Program-made: the position numbers and the translations under genes
Shown: piece by piece, positions 7,018 to 17,317 of the stretch
How positions within the stretch are numbered: position 1 is the stretch's first letter
Layout: each line of letters opens with the position of its first letter
Notes under the pieces: model-generated
The model's database searches: none
What the model was told of the DNA's origin: nothing
What the model saw: the letters and a program-made list of their open reading frames with translations, nothing else
NCBI GenBank assembly: GCA_964344935.1
Contig: CAYFPL010000004.1
Coordinates: forward strand, 248,001 to 312,000
Length of the DNA stretch: 64,000 nt
Direction of reading: 5' to 3'
Origin: GCA-2731375 sp964344935
Lineage (GTDB): Bacteria; Pseudomonadota; Alphaproteobacteria; GCA-2731375

Positions 7018-8961
7018 TTATTCCGGGAATCCGGCCTTTCGAAGGCCGCTTATCCATCTAGCCAGGACGTCTTCGTGCATGCTTGGAAAGATACGCGTGA
7101 AGAAACCAATCGTCCGGGTCGGTTCCAAATTCAAAGCTTCGTCAGCTGCAATTCTGGCCTCTGCGAGCCGACCACCCTCGGCCAACGCTGCGGCAAGGTT
7201 GACCTGACAGATATGCTCAGATCCAGGAATTTGGCAGGCGCGGCCGCACATGGCGATCGCTTCTTCAAATCGGCCCAAATGGCGGTGCGCGGAGCCTTTC
7301 ATCAAGAGCGTAAATTGATAGGACGGATCGCGGGGGCTCAACCGCAAGCCGACGTCGAAGTATTTTATCGCTTCGTCCGCTTCTCCGGCGGCAATAAAAT
7401 AGGCCAGGCCTAAGCCGTAATATCCCCTCGCATAGTTCGGATTGATCTTGATCGACGCTTTCATTTCGCCGATGGCCGCCTCTGCTTCGCCGCCGAACGT
7501 GTATTGCCGGCCCAGCGCGTAATGCGCCATTTGATCGTTTGGGTCCAAGTTCACCGCCTTCATCGCTGCAGCCTTGGCCCGTGCGGCAGTTGATGCCCTA
7601 TCGTCGTCAAGAGCCCAAAGCGCAGCGGTGAAGTAAGCGTCGGCGAGATAGGCGTGTGCCATGGCGAAGTTCGGATCGACCTCGATCGCATTTTGGAACA
7701 GGCTGCTGGCTATGGCGATGTTTTCCCGGCTTGGTAGAAAGAAGTGGGACAGCCCGCGCTGCACCAGTTCCCAGGCGTCGAGATGTTCGGGCGGTTTGCG
7801 GCGGGCACGTTCGCGTTCATGGGCGGCGATTTCCGGTTCGACCACACCGACGATCCGTTCCGTGATCTTGTCCTGCAGGTCGAAGATATCGCCCAACTCA
7901 CCGTCGAAACGATCCGCCCAAAGATGGTTACCACTCGCCGCTTCGACCAATTGCGCTGTGATCCGCACCCGATTCCCTGCCTTGCGGAAGCTGCCTTCTA
8001 CCACGTAGCGCACGCCTAGGTCGCGGGCAATCTGCGCGATATCGACGGCGCAGCCTTTGTACGTAAAAGAAGATGTCCGGGCGATCACGAACAGCGAGCG
8101 AAAGCGCGACAACGCCGTCGTTATCTCCTCAGCGACGCCGTCCGCAAAGTCGTCGTGTGCGGAATCACCAGACATGTTCTCGAACGGAAGCACCGCGATG
8201 GAAGGTTTTTCGGGTAATGGCAACGGCGACTCGTGGACCGTTTCAACGGTCCGCGCAGCCGCCGCCAGCGCTTTTGTTTTCGAGCTGGGTTCGATGCCAA
8301 GCTCGCGGGCCAATAGGCCTTTCAATGCCATGAAACGCCGCAACACGGCGACCCGATCACCTCTGGCGAGCTCAATTTCCATGGCCCGGCGGTGGGCCGC
8401 TTCATCGAGCTTGTCTAAACCAATCCAGGCTTCTGCCGCCGCTAGGGCGAATTTTGGTTGATCCGTCTTATGGACAGCGCTCAACTGGTCGTAGATCGTG
8501 CAGGCAAGCTCTTGCAGGCGACCGCGTTCCCGTGCCAACCATTCTTCAAAACCCGCATTCGTTAAGGAGATCCCGTCCAACAACAAATTGTATGGGGGGA
8601 TCGTGGCCGCAGACTCAACCATCCCCTTCGCTTCAGCGGCGGCTTGGAAATCAAGGGCATCGACACTCAGATTATCTATGGCAAGAGCTGCTGTCTCATC
8701 GCTAACAAGCAGAATGTCGACGCCAGCCGCGGCCAGAGCCTTGTTCAAACGGAATAGAGCTTGACGTAAGGAACGCCGGGCCTGTTGTTCAAAGCGATCG
8801 CCCCAGAAAAGATCGGCCAAAATTCTCCGGGCCACGGGTCGACCTTGTTGCAGCGCCAGATAAGCCAGTAAGGCCTTTTGTTTGGTACCGCCGACAGGTA
8901 GTTTCCGGCCATCCAGCAAAAGCTCGAAACCACCGAGGATATTGAGCTGAAGCCCGTGCAT
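7018..8961 (-). CDS. BTAD/SARP-type regulator fused to TolB-like domain and TPRs
   Basis: About 647 aa from ATG 8961 (a TTG at 8994 gives 11 more residues, and neither has a clear ribosome binding site). Residues 1-80 look like a winged-helix DNA-binding head (LNILGGFELLLDGRKLPVGG, then LADLFWG and RRSLRQALFRLNKAL). About 90-240 is a bacterial transcriptional activation (BTAD) helical repeat ending GIEPSSKTK. From about 260, KPSIAVLPFENMSGDSA begins the TolB-like domain, followed by TPRs to the end. The C-terminal two thirds are homologous to the cyclase proteins at 15477-17246 and 30780-32552, so the same sensor/TPR chassis carries a DNA-binding head instead of a cyclase. Targets unknown. 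Confidence 0.87.
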   Translation of the reverse strand: MHGLQLNILGGFELLLDGRKLPVGGTKQKALLAYLALQQGRPVARRILADLFWGDRFEQQARRSLRQALFRLNKALAAAGVDILLVSDETAALAIDNLSVDALDFQAAAEAKGMVESAATIPPYNLLLDGISLTNAGFEEWLARERGRLQELACTIYDQLSAVHKTDQPKFALAAAEAWIGLDKLDEAAHRRAMEIELARGDRVAVLRRFMALKGLLARELGIEPSSKTKALAAAARTVETVHESPLPLPEKPSIAVLPFENMSGDSAHDDFADGVAEEITTALSRFRSLFVIARTSSFTYKGCAVDIAQIARDLGVRYVVEGSFRKAGNRVRITAQLVEAASGNHLWADRFDGELGDIFDLQDKITERIVGVVEPEIAAHERERARRKPPEHLDAWELVQRGLSHFFLPSRENIAIASSLFQNAIEVDPNFAMAHAYLADAYFTAALWALDDDRASTAARAKAAAMKAVNLDPNDQMAHYALGRQYTFGGEAEAAIGEMKASIKINPNYARGYYGLGLAYFIAAGEADEAIKYFDVGLRLSPRDPSYQFTLLMKGSAHRHLGRFEEAIAMCGRACQIPGSEHICQVNLAAALAEGGRLAEARIAADEALNLEPTRTIGFFTRIFPSMHEDVLARWISGLRKAGFPE

Positions 8962-9149
8962 GGGGCCAATTTTAATGGAAGTACCTACCGTCAACCACGT
9001 CGAAATAGGCGTTGAGAGTATTTTTGACGCTGTGTAACGGTTTTATAACGGTCCAAAGCGCTCGCCAGCTCCGCCGCCGTGACGGTTCCGCTGTTAGCCT
9101 GCTCAGATCTCGGCGTAGAATGCGCGGCGGTAAGCAGTTGGAAATCCCG
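8962..9149. other. Upstream region of the BTAD gene
   Basis: No repeat arm and no recognisable operator was seen here, unlike the 5' sides of the two cyclase genes, which lead into a tRNA-repeat left arm. It should contain the promoter of the 7018-8961 gene. Confidence 0.4.
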
Positions 9150-9419
9150 ATGGCCAGTACAGAATTTCAAAACATCACCAGCCGAACAGGTGAGAGGGCG
9201 CTGGAAATTGTCCTCAACCTCCCGACCCGTTTCGCCACAGCCTGGCGATTTGTGACCTCGCTCCCCCACATACTTGCGCAAATCAATTGGCGACGATCGG
9301 ACCGGCTAGACCCCGGACTACCTCTCCGTGAGTTGAGAGATCTCGGCCTTGGTGACAGACCGGATGCCACAAAGATGCAGCGTGACAGTTTCCGCCGCGA
9401 TAGCTTTCGCATGTTCTGA
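9150..9419 (+). CDS. Possible small basic protein with a DUF1127-like motif
   Basis: 89 aa from ATG 9150 (GGAAAT upstream). The middle has a hydrophobic helix (RFATAWRFVTSLPHILAQI) and then LPLRELRDLGLGDRP, which resembles the L-R-E-L-x-D-x-G-L core of the short arginine-rich DUF1127 proteins. The N- and C-terminal parts are unremarkable. It could instead be a chance frame in a 756-bp gene-poor stretch between the BTAD gene and the endonuclease-family gene. Nothing else was found from 9420 to 9717. Confidence 0.35.
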   Translation: MASTEFQNITSRTGERALEIVLNLPTRFATAWRFVTSLPHILAQINWRRSDRLDPGLPLRELRDLGLGDRPDATKMQRDSFRRDSFRMF

Positions 9420-9717
9420 TCACCGTCTCGACGTCTCATTGTGGCACCTACGGTGCAAAACCGACCGTAATCGTCATGTCCGCTGTGGCCCTAGCATCGA
9501 GCGTTATATCGGAGAATGCCAACAGCCGCCGGCGGCGTTCTCATTGGACGGTATTCTTCAAACCACAAAGCCGATAGGATGCCCGTTGAGAAGCGTTTAC
9601 CCAAAGGCGATGTTCTGAATAATGAACAGTGGTGCATCTTATGAATTTCGCTTTGTCATCGCCGCTGGTGGCTTGGGCCAGGCCCGCCCTTACGGACTTT
9701 CCTAAACCTTTGACGGT

Positions 9718-10707
9718 ATGAGTGAAATCTTACGCATCGCGAGCTTCAACTTGGAAAGCCTGGACGATCGGCCAAATCAGCGGCCAACCCTGCAGACACG
9801 AATTGCCGTCCTACGACCACAGATCGAACGGCTCCGCGCTGATATTCTCTGTTTGCAGGAGGTCAACGGGCAGCGCGCAGGGGGCCAATCACCACGCCGC
9901 CTGAGCGCGCTAGCGGCCTTGTTGCGGGGAACGCCATACCAAGATTTCACAGAGGTAGTCAGCGAAGGTATTCACCACGGGCCGATGGACGTCCACAATC
10001 TGGTGATTTTGTCCCGCTACCCCGTGCTTGAAAGCCGCCAGTATCGAAATGACTTGGTAGAGGCGCCCCGTTTCCGCACCACGACGGCAACGCCACCCAT
10101 GGCCGAGGCGCAGCCGGTGCTTTGGGACCGGCCGATCCTATATGCCCGCCTGGACCTCGGACAGGGCCGCGTGCTTGATCTTTTCAATGTGCATTACCGT
10201 GCAGCGTTGGCCGCATTCGTACCCGGCCAGAAGAGTGAGCCGTTTGTCTGGAAATCCGTCGCCGGTTGGGCCGAGGGCTATTACTTGTCAGCCATGAAAC
10301 GAAGTGGCCAGGCGTTAGAAACCCGCCTTGCACTTGAGCGCTGCTTCGAGCGCGACAATGAAGCTTTTGTTTGCGTTACCGGTGATTTCAACGCCAACCT
10401 TGATGAAATGCCCTTGCAGATCGTCATCGGTGCAGAAGAAGACACCGGCAGTGGTGATTTGGCCGGACACAGTCTTGTGCCACTGGAACTTTCGCTGTCT
10501 TCGGACCAGCGATATTCCGTCATCCACCACGGCAAACGACAAATGCTCGACCATGTATTGGCTTCGCGCAGGCTGGCCGGCTGCTTTCGCAATATGGAGG
10601 CCCATAACGAAGTCTTGGGCGATGAACTGGTCGGCTACGCGAAGGTTGCCCGTTCTCCTTCGTCGTACCACGCACCGATCGTAGCTGAGTTTGCCCTGTC
10701 GAGTTGA
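9718..10707 (+). CDS. Endonuclease/exonuclease/phosphatase (EEP) family hydrolase
   Basis: 329 aa, a Mg-dependent phosphodiesterase/phosphatase fold. Motifs in order: ASFNLES (Asn11), LQEVN (metal ligand Glu48), NLVILSRYPV (93-102), NVHY (His158), GDFNANLDE (Asp222, Asn224) and LDHVL (Asp277-His278). The C-terminal SDHxP signature reads SYHAP (315-319), so the Asp is Tyr; the final His317 remains. Substrates in the family range from DNA and nucleotides to inositol phosphates and sphingomyelin, and this one cannot be assigned. No signal peptide, so probably cytoplasmic. Confidence 0.87.
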   Translation: MSEILRIASFNLESLDDRPNQRPTLQTRIAVLRPQIERLRADILCLQEVNGQRAGGQSPRRLSALAALLRGTPYQDFTEVVSEGIHHGPMDVHNLVILSRYPVLESRQYRNDLVEAPRFRTTTATPPMAEAQPVLWDRPILYARLDLGQGRVLDLFNVHYRAALAAFVPGQKSEPFVWKSVAGWAEGYYLSAMKRSGQALETRLALERCFERDNEAFVCVTGDFNANLDEMPLQIVIGAEEDTGSGDLAGHSLVPLELSLSSDQRYSVIHHGKRQMLDHVLASRRLAGCFRNMEAHNEVLGDELVGYAKVARSPSSYHAPIVAEFALSS

Positions 10708-10735
10708 TTGCGGCCTTTTTTTTACAGAGTTTCGC

Positions 10736-10949
10736 TCAGGGCTGCCCGGCTACCTTGGTCTGGCGCTCGAACTCTTCGGCCAGTTCCTTTTCCGGCGCGA
10801 TGTGGTCGTCCGGCAAGGGCATGCCGAAGGCGCGTATCCGGTCCGGCGTCCGGCGCAGCCGTTCGTGGATTTCGTGCGGCTCCCACCCCCCCTTCGAATT
10901 TCTGGAGGAGTTCAGAAGCCGAAACTTGCAAATCATCGTTCTCCATCAC
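10736..10949 (-). pseudogene. Small conserved-looking ORF split by a 1-bp frameshift
   Basis: Starting at ATG 10949 (or 10946) the frame reads ENDDLQVSASELLQKFEGG, then derails at seven consecutive G on the coding strand (10886-10892). If one G is removed, the other frame continues WEPHEIHERLRRTPDRIRAF, then MPLPDDHIAPEKELAEEFER, to a stop at 10736. The joined product of about 70 aa is acidic and looks coherent, whereas each frame alone does not. It may be a real frameshift or a sequencing error in the homopolymer. Family not recognised. Confidence 0.55.
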
Positions 10950-11181
10950 GTCACCTGTATGACAACATGAAGCTCGTGTGGTCTAAGGTTTTGAAGTTCG
11001 CCAGACGCAAGCAGCCTTGATCGATTTCATTGCAGCGAGCTTCAAATCCACCACACTAGTGGATGGATATACGTCGCATTGATAGCTCAGCTTTTCCGGT
11101 TCTGGCACCTTTGGAACCTATCGCGTCATCTGGCCAACTTCCGCTCTAGCCCTGATAGCCGACGATCATCGTCATGGCAGA

Positions 11182-11805
11182 TTATCTCGGAGTTACGCTG
11201 TTGCTGGCTAGTTCACGATATGCGTTTGCAACGATGCTCCAAGCACTTTGAAGGAAAAGACCCGCGATCACTGCCGCAACGATCAAGTCTGGCCACGGCG
11301 TTTCGGTGATCCAAACAAATGCTGCGGCAGCAATCACCGCGACGTTGCCAATGGCATCGTTGCGGCTAAACAACCACACTGCTTGAACATTAGCATCCCC
11401 GCTTCGGTACTTGATAAGGACAGCGGCGCTGACCAGATTGACCACCAGCGCAGCAAGGCCAAACGCGCCCATGAGACCCGCTTCAGGGAGTTGCAAGACA
11501 AAAACGCGATAGATTGTCGTTCCAATTACACCGACACCCATGATGGCAAGAAAAGCCCCTTGCAAAAGCGCCGCTCGGGCACGCCATGGTTTGCCCCAGC
11601 TGAATGCCAGCAATGCGAGAAGGGTGATCGTTCCGTCGCCGAGAAAATCTAGTGCGTCCGCTTTTAGACCCTGGGAGCCAGCGAGATAGCCACCACCGAG
11701 CTCGGCGACGCCATAGACTAAATTTAGAGCCATGACGATCCACAAAGCTCGCTTGTAGTCAGGCGTTGCGTGGGTCAGATCGCCAAGTTCGTCGTCGTCA
11801 TCCAT
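11182..11805 (-). CDS. Cation transporter of the cation-diffusion-facilitator type, membrane part only
   Basis: 207 aa with about six predicted membrane segments. The first metal-site helix reads KADALDFLGDG (Asp50, Asp53, Asp57) and the second SRNDAIGNV, corresponding to the HxxxD/NDxxxN pairs of CDF proteins that exchange Zn, Co, Cd or Mn for protons. The usual C-terminal cytoplasmic metal-sensing domain of about 80 residues is missing, and the protein ends soon after the last helix (YRELASNSVTPR). This short form is common among proteins annotated simply as cation transporter. The 230 bp before it and 262 bp after it hold nothing clear. Confidence 0.83.
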   Translation of the reverse strand: MDDDDELGDLTHATPDYKRALWIVMALNLVYGVAELGGGYLAGSQGLKADALDFLGDGTITLLALLAFSWGKPWRARAALLQGAFLAIMGVGVIGTTIYRVFVLQLPEAGLMGAFGLAALVVNLVSAAVLIKYRSGDANVQAVWLFSRNDAIGNVAVIAAAAFVWITETPWPDLIVAAVIAGLFLQSAWSIVANAYRELASNSVTPR

Positions 11806-12067
11806 TTCGTTGCTATAAACGAGACTGGTCGCAAAGCAATTCGTTTCTGGGCGCTGTCACGTCCAGGTCATTGTTGGATGACTAAAGCAGTTTGCCAGAC
11901 TGAACGGCAGCTATTGGCACGCTTGGTGCATCAGCTGGCGGCAGCCTGATGACCGCTTTTTCCCAAGCTTCGAGCATTTTTTTGGCGAATGCTAACCGGG
12001 CGATTCTGACCCAGCCGGAGCATCGCCGAACGTCTCTGTGTCTGACGCCGGGGCGCCGGAGGTTGGC

Positions 12068-13318
12068 TCAGGCGCCCCTCAAGGCGGCCGTTGCCCTGGC
12101 GGCACGGATACCTTCTTGTGCCGCGCCGTGCACCAAATTGAAATGTCGTGGCGACGAGGCGTCGCCTGCAACAAAGACCCGGCCGTCCCATGGCTCCTGC
12201 AGAGCCTTGCGCATGTTTCCGGCGCCAGGCGCGACCGAGGCGTAGGCACCCAGAGTCCATGGATCAGAACGCCAGCGGGTACAATGCACAGCGACGATGC
12301 GGTCTTGCACGTCTTGGCCGATAGCGATTGCGAGTGCGTCCGTCAGCAGCGCCACGGCGACGTCGTCTGGCTCCTGCTCCAGGGCGTCGGCCAGGTCGTT
12401 GCCAACATATCCCAGGGCAACGTTCTGTCCCGTCAACCGGTTCATGACGTAGATGTATCGATCGGGCGTAACGTAGCGCCCGAACATTGGTGGGCACGCC
12501 TTGCCGAAAACATCGCCGTCAAACTGTACCGCGATCCGGTTTACGTTACCCATGGACATATTATCGAGCGAGTTGCGGACGTCAGACGGCAGGGGGCGTC
12601 CGTAGCGAATGGTGTCCGACGCCAGTACGCCGACGGAGGCTGTGAGTATGGCGGCATCCGCCGTCACGGTCTCGCCGTCGGCGTCGAGCTCGACACCTGC
12701 ATCACACCAGTCGAGCGCCCTGATTGGTGTATCGAACAGAATTCCCGAGGGCTCCGCCCAGGCCTTAATCAGGGTGCCCATGCCCCGGCGAACCTGGTGC
12801 ACCGACTGGCGGTGTTGGCGCGTGGCTTGGTCTATGACCGAGATTTTTTCGATCGGCAGTCCCTTCAACATGCCCATCCATGATGCGAATACCGGAAACC
12901 ACGGTGATCCGACCCCCGCAACTTCGGCGATGGATCGGTCAGGCAGCGAGACGTCATAGCCGTGGATGGCTTCCATCGCGGCGTCGACGTAGACCAGCCG
13001 CTGCTCCCTTTGTGTCGGCGTCTCCCAGCTATCACCAAGGATCATGGGAAGATCCGGCCCGGGAAAGGATGTATCGCTGATGTCAAAGCCAAGTTCCCTA
13101 GCGGCATCGACAAGCAGGTTGTCGCCATCATCGCCGAGTCAGAAGGCGCCGAGGTCGTAGGGAAAGCCAAACACGGCTTCGTCGCAAATCGCACGGCCGC
13201 CGACCTCCGCTTTGGCTTCGAACACAATGTGGTCCACACCCATCGCCCGCAATTCCTTGGATGCAGCCAAGCCAGCGACACCGGCTCCGATAACCGCGAC
13301 GCTGGTTCTGATCGCCAT
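12068..13318 (-). pseudogene. FAD-dependent amine oxidase interrupted by one in-frame TGA
   Basis: From ATG 13318 (GGGAGGAGAAC upstream) the frame encodes a flavin amine oxidase N-terminus with VIGAGVAGLAASKEL and EVGGRA, then YDLGAF followed by TGA at 13139-13141. The same frame continues without another stop as LGDDGDNLLVDAARELGF and on to KLHD-like and C-terminal FAD-binding sequence VAGDASSPRHFNLVHG, ending at 12068. In relatives this point is normally Trp (DLGAxWLH), so TGG to TGA is the simplest change. Total length 416 codons. It is probably inactive, or a short N-terminal peptide plus a restart at ATG 13045. Family members oxidise polyamines or other amines. Confidence 0.8.
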
Positions 13319-13658
13319 GTTCTCCTCCCTGTGGCTGCCCCTGCAGCTGCGGGCTCTGCAGATTGAGCCAGTGCGGGCGATGCCGGACTGAAGCCGGCCT
13401 AAGCATTGGAGATGAACTTCGCAGGTGTCCGCGGTTGGCACAAGGTTACCATGTTGGTTAGACCGGATTTGGCTGAAGACCGGCTGGAACCCGCCAATGA
13501 GGCCGTATTGGGGCGCGACTGTCATTGTCTTCAACGCCCTTGAATTCTGCAAGCGGATGGTGTCGATTTTGGCGGCAGGTTAGCCGCAGAGGCCGATACC
13601 ATCGTACAAACTACAAGAAATGGGCGCGCAAAATGTGTAGCGAAGTCGAGGAAACATC
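13319..13658. other. Intergenic region between divergent flavoprotein genes
   Basis: 340 bp separate the broken amine oxidase from the oxidoreductase at 13659. It should carry both promoters. No clear repeat, operator or small gene was identified. Confidence 0.4.
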
Positions 13659-14954
13659 ATGAGTGCGCACTTGTTTGCCGCCACCTATAAGCCGGAGCCC
13701 TTTTGGTGGGAGCGCAGCCCACTTTGCTCTGAGCCAGAACCAGCCCTGCCCGACCGCGCCGATGTGGTAGTTATCGGCTCCGGCTATACCGGTCTTTGCG
13801 CGGCTATCCAGACCGCACGCGGCGGGCGGCACACGGTGGTTATCGAGGCAAATGCCGTCGGCAGCGGTTGTAGCAGCCGCAACGGCGGGCAGGTCTCTAC
13901 TGCGATCAAACCGCAATACGGTAACCTTAGTGGCAAAGTGGGAGACAAACTGGCCTACGATATCATCAAGGAAGGCCATAACGCCCTGAAATGGATTGGC
14001 GAATTTATCGAGGCCGAAGGCTTTAACTGCGATTTCAACGTCGTCGGTCGCTTCTTCGCTGGGCACACGCCAGGTCAATTCGAAATGATTGCCAAATCCA
14101 TCGAGAACCCACCAAAGGGTCTGGAAACCGATGCCTATGTCGTGCCGAAAGCCGAGCAACACACGGAGATCGACAGCCCTGACTACCACGGCGGCGTCGT
14201 GTTCCCCCGCCATGCCTCTGTCGACCCCGGCGCCTATCATAAGAGCTTGCTTGGCCGGGCGCAGGAGGCGGGCGCCACGGTGATAGGCCATTGCCGGGCG
14301 GATGGTATATCCGGCACTGCGGGCGATTTCTCAATTACCACGGCGAAAGGGCCAATCAAGGCCCGCAACGTCATTGTCGCCACCAACGGCTATACGTGCG
14401 GCCTAGCGCACTGGCAGCGGCGTATCATTCCCATCGGCAGTTACATGATCGCGACCGAACCGCTGGAGCCAAGCTTGATCCGCCGCCTGATCCCGAAAAG
14501 GCGCGTCATCAACGACACCAGAAAGTTGGTGGTCTACTACAGTACCGATCCCGCCGGAGAGCGTATATTGTTTGGCGGTCGCGTTTCGATTGCTGAGACC
14601 AACCCGACCGCTGCAGCGCCCGCCTTGCACGCCGAAATGGTCAAGCGCTTTCCCGATCTAGCTGATACGCCAATCACGCACGCCTGGATGGGCTTTGTCG
14701 GCTATACGTTCGATGAGTTGCCCCATCTGGGTGAGCAGAACGGCATCCACTATTGCATGGGCTATTGCGGCTCCGGCGTGCCACTCTCCAGCTATTTCGG
14801 CACCAAGATTGGGCAGCAGGTCTTGGGCCTGAAAGACGGCGACAGCCCCTTATCCCAAATCGACTTCCCGACGCGCCCCTATCATTGGGGCAAGCCGTGG
14901 TTCTTGGCGCCCGCCATTCGATATTATCGCTGGAAAGATGAGCGCGCCAACTAG
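13659..14954 (+). CDS. FAD-dependent oxidoreductase, DAO family (gamma-glutamylputrescine oxidase-like)
   Basis: 431 aa. The N-terminal segment KPEPFWWERSP precedes a dinucleotide-binding motif VVIGSGYTGLCAA (about 38-50), and CSSRNGGQVS is the usual flavin contact of this DAO subgroup. The middle carries substrate-domain motifs such as VFPRHASVDPGAYHKSLL and IVATNGYT, and the C-terminus has GYTFDELPHLG and GYCGSGVPLSSYFG. PuuB and related enzymes oxidise gamma-glutamyl-putrescine or other secondary amines. Together with the divergent amine oxidase at 12068-13318 this suggests a polyamine or amine catabolic pair, now half broken. Confidence 0.87.
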   Translation: MSAHLFAATYKPEPFWWERSPLCSEPEPALPDRADVVVIGSGYTGLCAAIQTARGGRHTVVIEANAVGSGCSSRNGGQVSTAIKPQYGNLSGKVGDKLAYDIIKEGHNALKWIGEFIEAEGFNCDFNVVGRFFAGHTPGQFEMIAKSIENPPKGLETDAYVVPKAEQHTEIDSPDYHGGVVFPRHASVDPGAYHKSLLGRAQEAGATVIGHCRADGISGTAGDFSITTAKGPIKARNVIVATNGYTCGLAHWQRRIIPIGSYMIATEPLEPSLIRRLIPKRRVINDTRKLVVYYSTDPAGERILFGGRVSIAETNPTAAAPALHAEMVKRFPDLADTPITHAWMGFVGYTFDELPHLGEQNGIHYCMGYCGSGVPLSSYFGTKIGQQVLGLKDGDSPLSQIDFPTRPYHWGKPWFLAPAIRYYRWKDERAN

Positions 14955-15145
14955 AGCATGCCGCGGCCATTCTGATCCATTTGACTGGGTTTCCCGGCTC
15001 CATGGGTAGGCGCGGTTCGCCGGTCGTTGTGGAATTTTGTCCAAGGACTGTAACGCCGCCAATGGGGTTCGTGGGGCTTGGAATACTGGCCTTCGGTGGC
15101 GCCGCCAAGTCATTGGGCGGTCCGAAAATTCGAGAGCCAATCGCG

Positions 15146-15401
<256 letters not shown>

Positions 15402-15476
15402 GTCTCGAGCATCACCAAAATCGGATGCCAGCGATATCGGCGCCAGGGACGGCAGCGAGTTTGTCGACGACGCCGG

Positions 15477-17246
15477 TCATTCCTCCGGCAAGCCCACCTT
15501 GCGCACGACGTCGAGGAAACGATCAATATATTCCAGATGGTAGTGCGGAAAGAGACGCCTTATCACGGAGGCTGATAGATCGGGTCTCACCCGCCGCGCC
15601 GCTGCAAGGGCGAGCCGGGCTTCATCCAGTCGACCTTGCCCGGCGAGAGCAACCGCCATATGGAAATGTGTGATGATCATTTCCGGACGCTCATTAAGGG
15701 ATTTTCGCGCCCATTCCGCGCCTTCGATGTAGTTTTCGATGGCGTTGCAACATTGCGCCCTCACGACTTGCATTCCCCATAGCATCGGATCGTGAGGACT
15801 CAATCGCATGGCCATATCCAGCTTGGGGAGGCCGTCCGCCGCCCGACCGTACCAGCCCAAAGCCAATCCTAGGCCGTGGTAGCCGAGGGCGAGGTTCGGG
15901 TTGAGGGCGACAGATTTTTCCAACGCCGCGATGGCGCGGTCCCCCTGGCCCGTCAAGGTGAGCACCCGGCCGAGCGCGAAATGGCTGAAGCCGTCCTTGT
16001 CATCCAGGGCGACCGCCTGTTCGCCCGCCGCGAGCCCTTTCGCCAGCCATGCATCCGGATTATCGCTAAAGCCATGAAACACTTCCATGGAACAGGTGAA
16101 GGAGATACCCGCATGGGCCAAGGCGAAACCCCGGTCGCGCTCGACCGCCTGTTGGAACAAGTTGCCCGCCGCCTCGTTGTCGGCCGGCGTGGCCTTGAAG
16201 GCGTACCACAAGCCTCGCTGATAGAGCTCCCAGGCATCCAGGTTGGCGGGCGGCTTGCGCCGGGCCCGGTCGATCTCGCTGACACGAACTTCGTTATCGA
16301 TGCGGCCGACAATATTTTCAGTAATCTCATCCTGCACGGCGAAGACATCGTCGAGTTCCCGGTCGTAGCGTTCGGCCCAGACATGGCTGCCGTTGGCCCC
16401 GTCGATCAGTTGCGCCGTGATGCGAGCCTTGTTGCCGGCCTTGCGCACGCTGCCCTCGACCACATATCGTACGCCGAGTTCCTTTGCGACCCGGGTCACG
16501 TCCATCGCCGAACCCTTGTAGGTAAATGTCGAATTGCGGGCGATTACGAACAACCAATGGACCTTGGATAATGCCGTGATGATGTCCTCGGATATACCGT
16601 CGGAGAAATACTCCTGCTCGGGATCACCCGACATGTTGTCGAAGGGCAGCACGGCGATCGAAGGTTTGTCGGGAAGCGGCAATGCCGTTTCGCGTTTGAC
16701 GGGGTCGGCCTCGTTCGATGTCTTGGGCGACCATTGCCATACACGAACGGGGCGAGCGATGTTCTTGACTTCCTGGTTGCCCAAATCCTCGAATAGCGCT
16801 TCGAAGCGGTCGCGAACTTGGTCGTGAACGGTATGGGAGAGGCAGATGCCGCCGGGCTCCGCCAGACCTTCCAGGCGCGCGGCCACATTGACGCCGTCGC
16901 CTAGCAAATCATCGCCTTGAGCGATTACATCGCCGACATTGATGCCAATGCGGAATTCAATCCGTTCCGCTTGTGACAGTTCAGCATTGCGTTCGTCCAT
17001 GCCCTGTTGCACCGCGATGGAACAGCGAACGGCTTCGACTGCGCTGGGAAACTCCATCAAGATGCTATCGCCGGCAGTATTCGCCACTCGGCCGCCATGT
17101 TTGGCGATCAAATCGTCTATCAACTCGCTCCGATGGGCCCGAATGGCTGCCAAAGTACCTTCTTCATCCGCGCGGACCAGTCGTGAATAGCCGGCGATAT
17201 CAGCCGCAACGATTGTCGTTAGTCTGCGTCGTGTCCCCGCTGCCAT
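15477..17246 (-). CDS. Class III nucleotidyl cyclase fused to TolB-like domain and TPRs
   Basis: 589 aa, no membrane segment. Residues 1-170 form the cyclase homology domain: metal Asp16 in ADIAGYS, metal Asp60 in NTAGDS, Asp113 at the second purine-specifying position, and Asn120/Arg124 in VNVAARLE. At the first purine-specifying position, normally Lys, it has Asn56. Residues from about 195 (KPSIAVLPFDNMSGDPEQ) are the TolB-like domain and from about 360 several TPRs. It should make cAMP or a related product if active, and the Lys-to-Asn change leaves specificity open. It is the only gene between repeat copies 2 and 3. Its 5' flank resembles those of 30780-32552 and the remnant at 23359. Confidence 0.92.
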   Translation of the reverse strand: MAAGTRRRLTTIVAADIAGYSRLVRADEEGTLAAIRAHRSELIDDLIAKHGGRVANTAGDSILMEFPSAVEAVRCSIAVQQGMDERNAELSQAERIEFRIGINVGDVIAQGDDLLGDGVNVAARLEGLAEPGGICLSHTVHDQVRDRFEALFEDLGNQEVKNIARPVRVWQWSPKTSNEADPVKRETALPLPDKPSIAVLPFDNMSGDPEQEYFSDGISEDIITALSKVHWLFVIARNSTFTYKGSAMDVTRVAKELGVRYVVEGSVRKAGNKARITAQLIDGANGSHVWAERYDRELDDVFAVQDEITENIVGRIDNEVRVSEIDRARRKPPANLDAWELYQRGLWYAFKATPADNEAAGNLFQQAVERDRGFALAHAGISFTCSMEVFHGFSDNPDAWLAKGLAAGEQAVALDDKDGFSHFALGRVLTLTGQGDRAIAALEKSVALNPNLALGYHGLGLALGWYGRAADGLPKLDMAMRLSPHDPMLWGMQVVRAQCCNAIENYIEGAEWARKSLNERPEMIITHFHMAVALAGQGRLDEARLALAAARRVRPDLSASVIRRLFPHYHLEYIDRFLDVVRKVGLPEE

Positions 17247-17317
17247 GGCGGGAGTTTAGCGAGACATAGTAGCGGAATCCATCAATGCCCCAATTCAATG
17301 CCGCAATTAGAACCTCA

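Noticed and set aside
13139..13141. Selenocysteine codon in the amine oxidase
   Set aside because: The position corresponds to a structural Trp in relatives, not to Cys, and no reason for a Sec insertion signal was seen.
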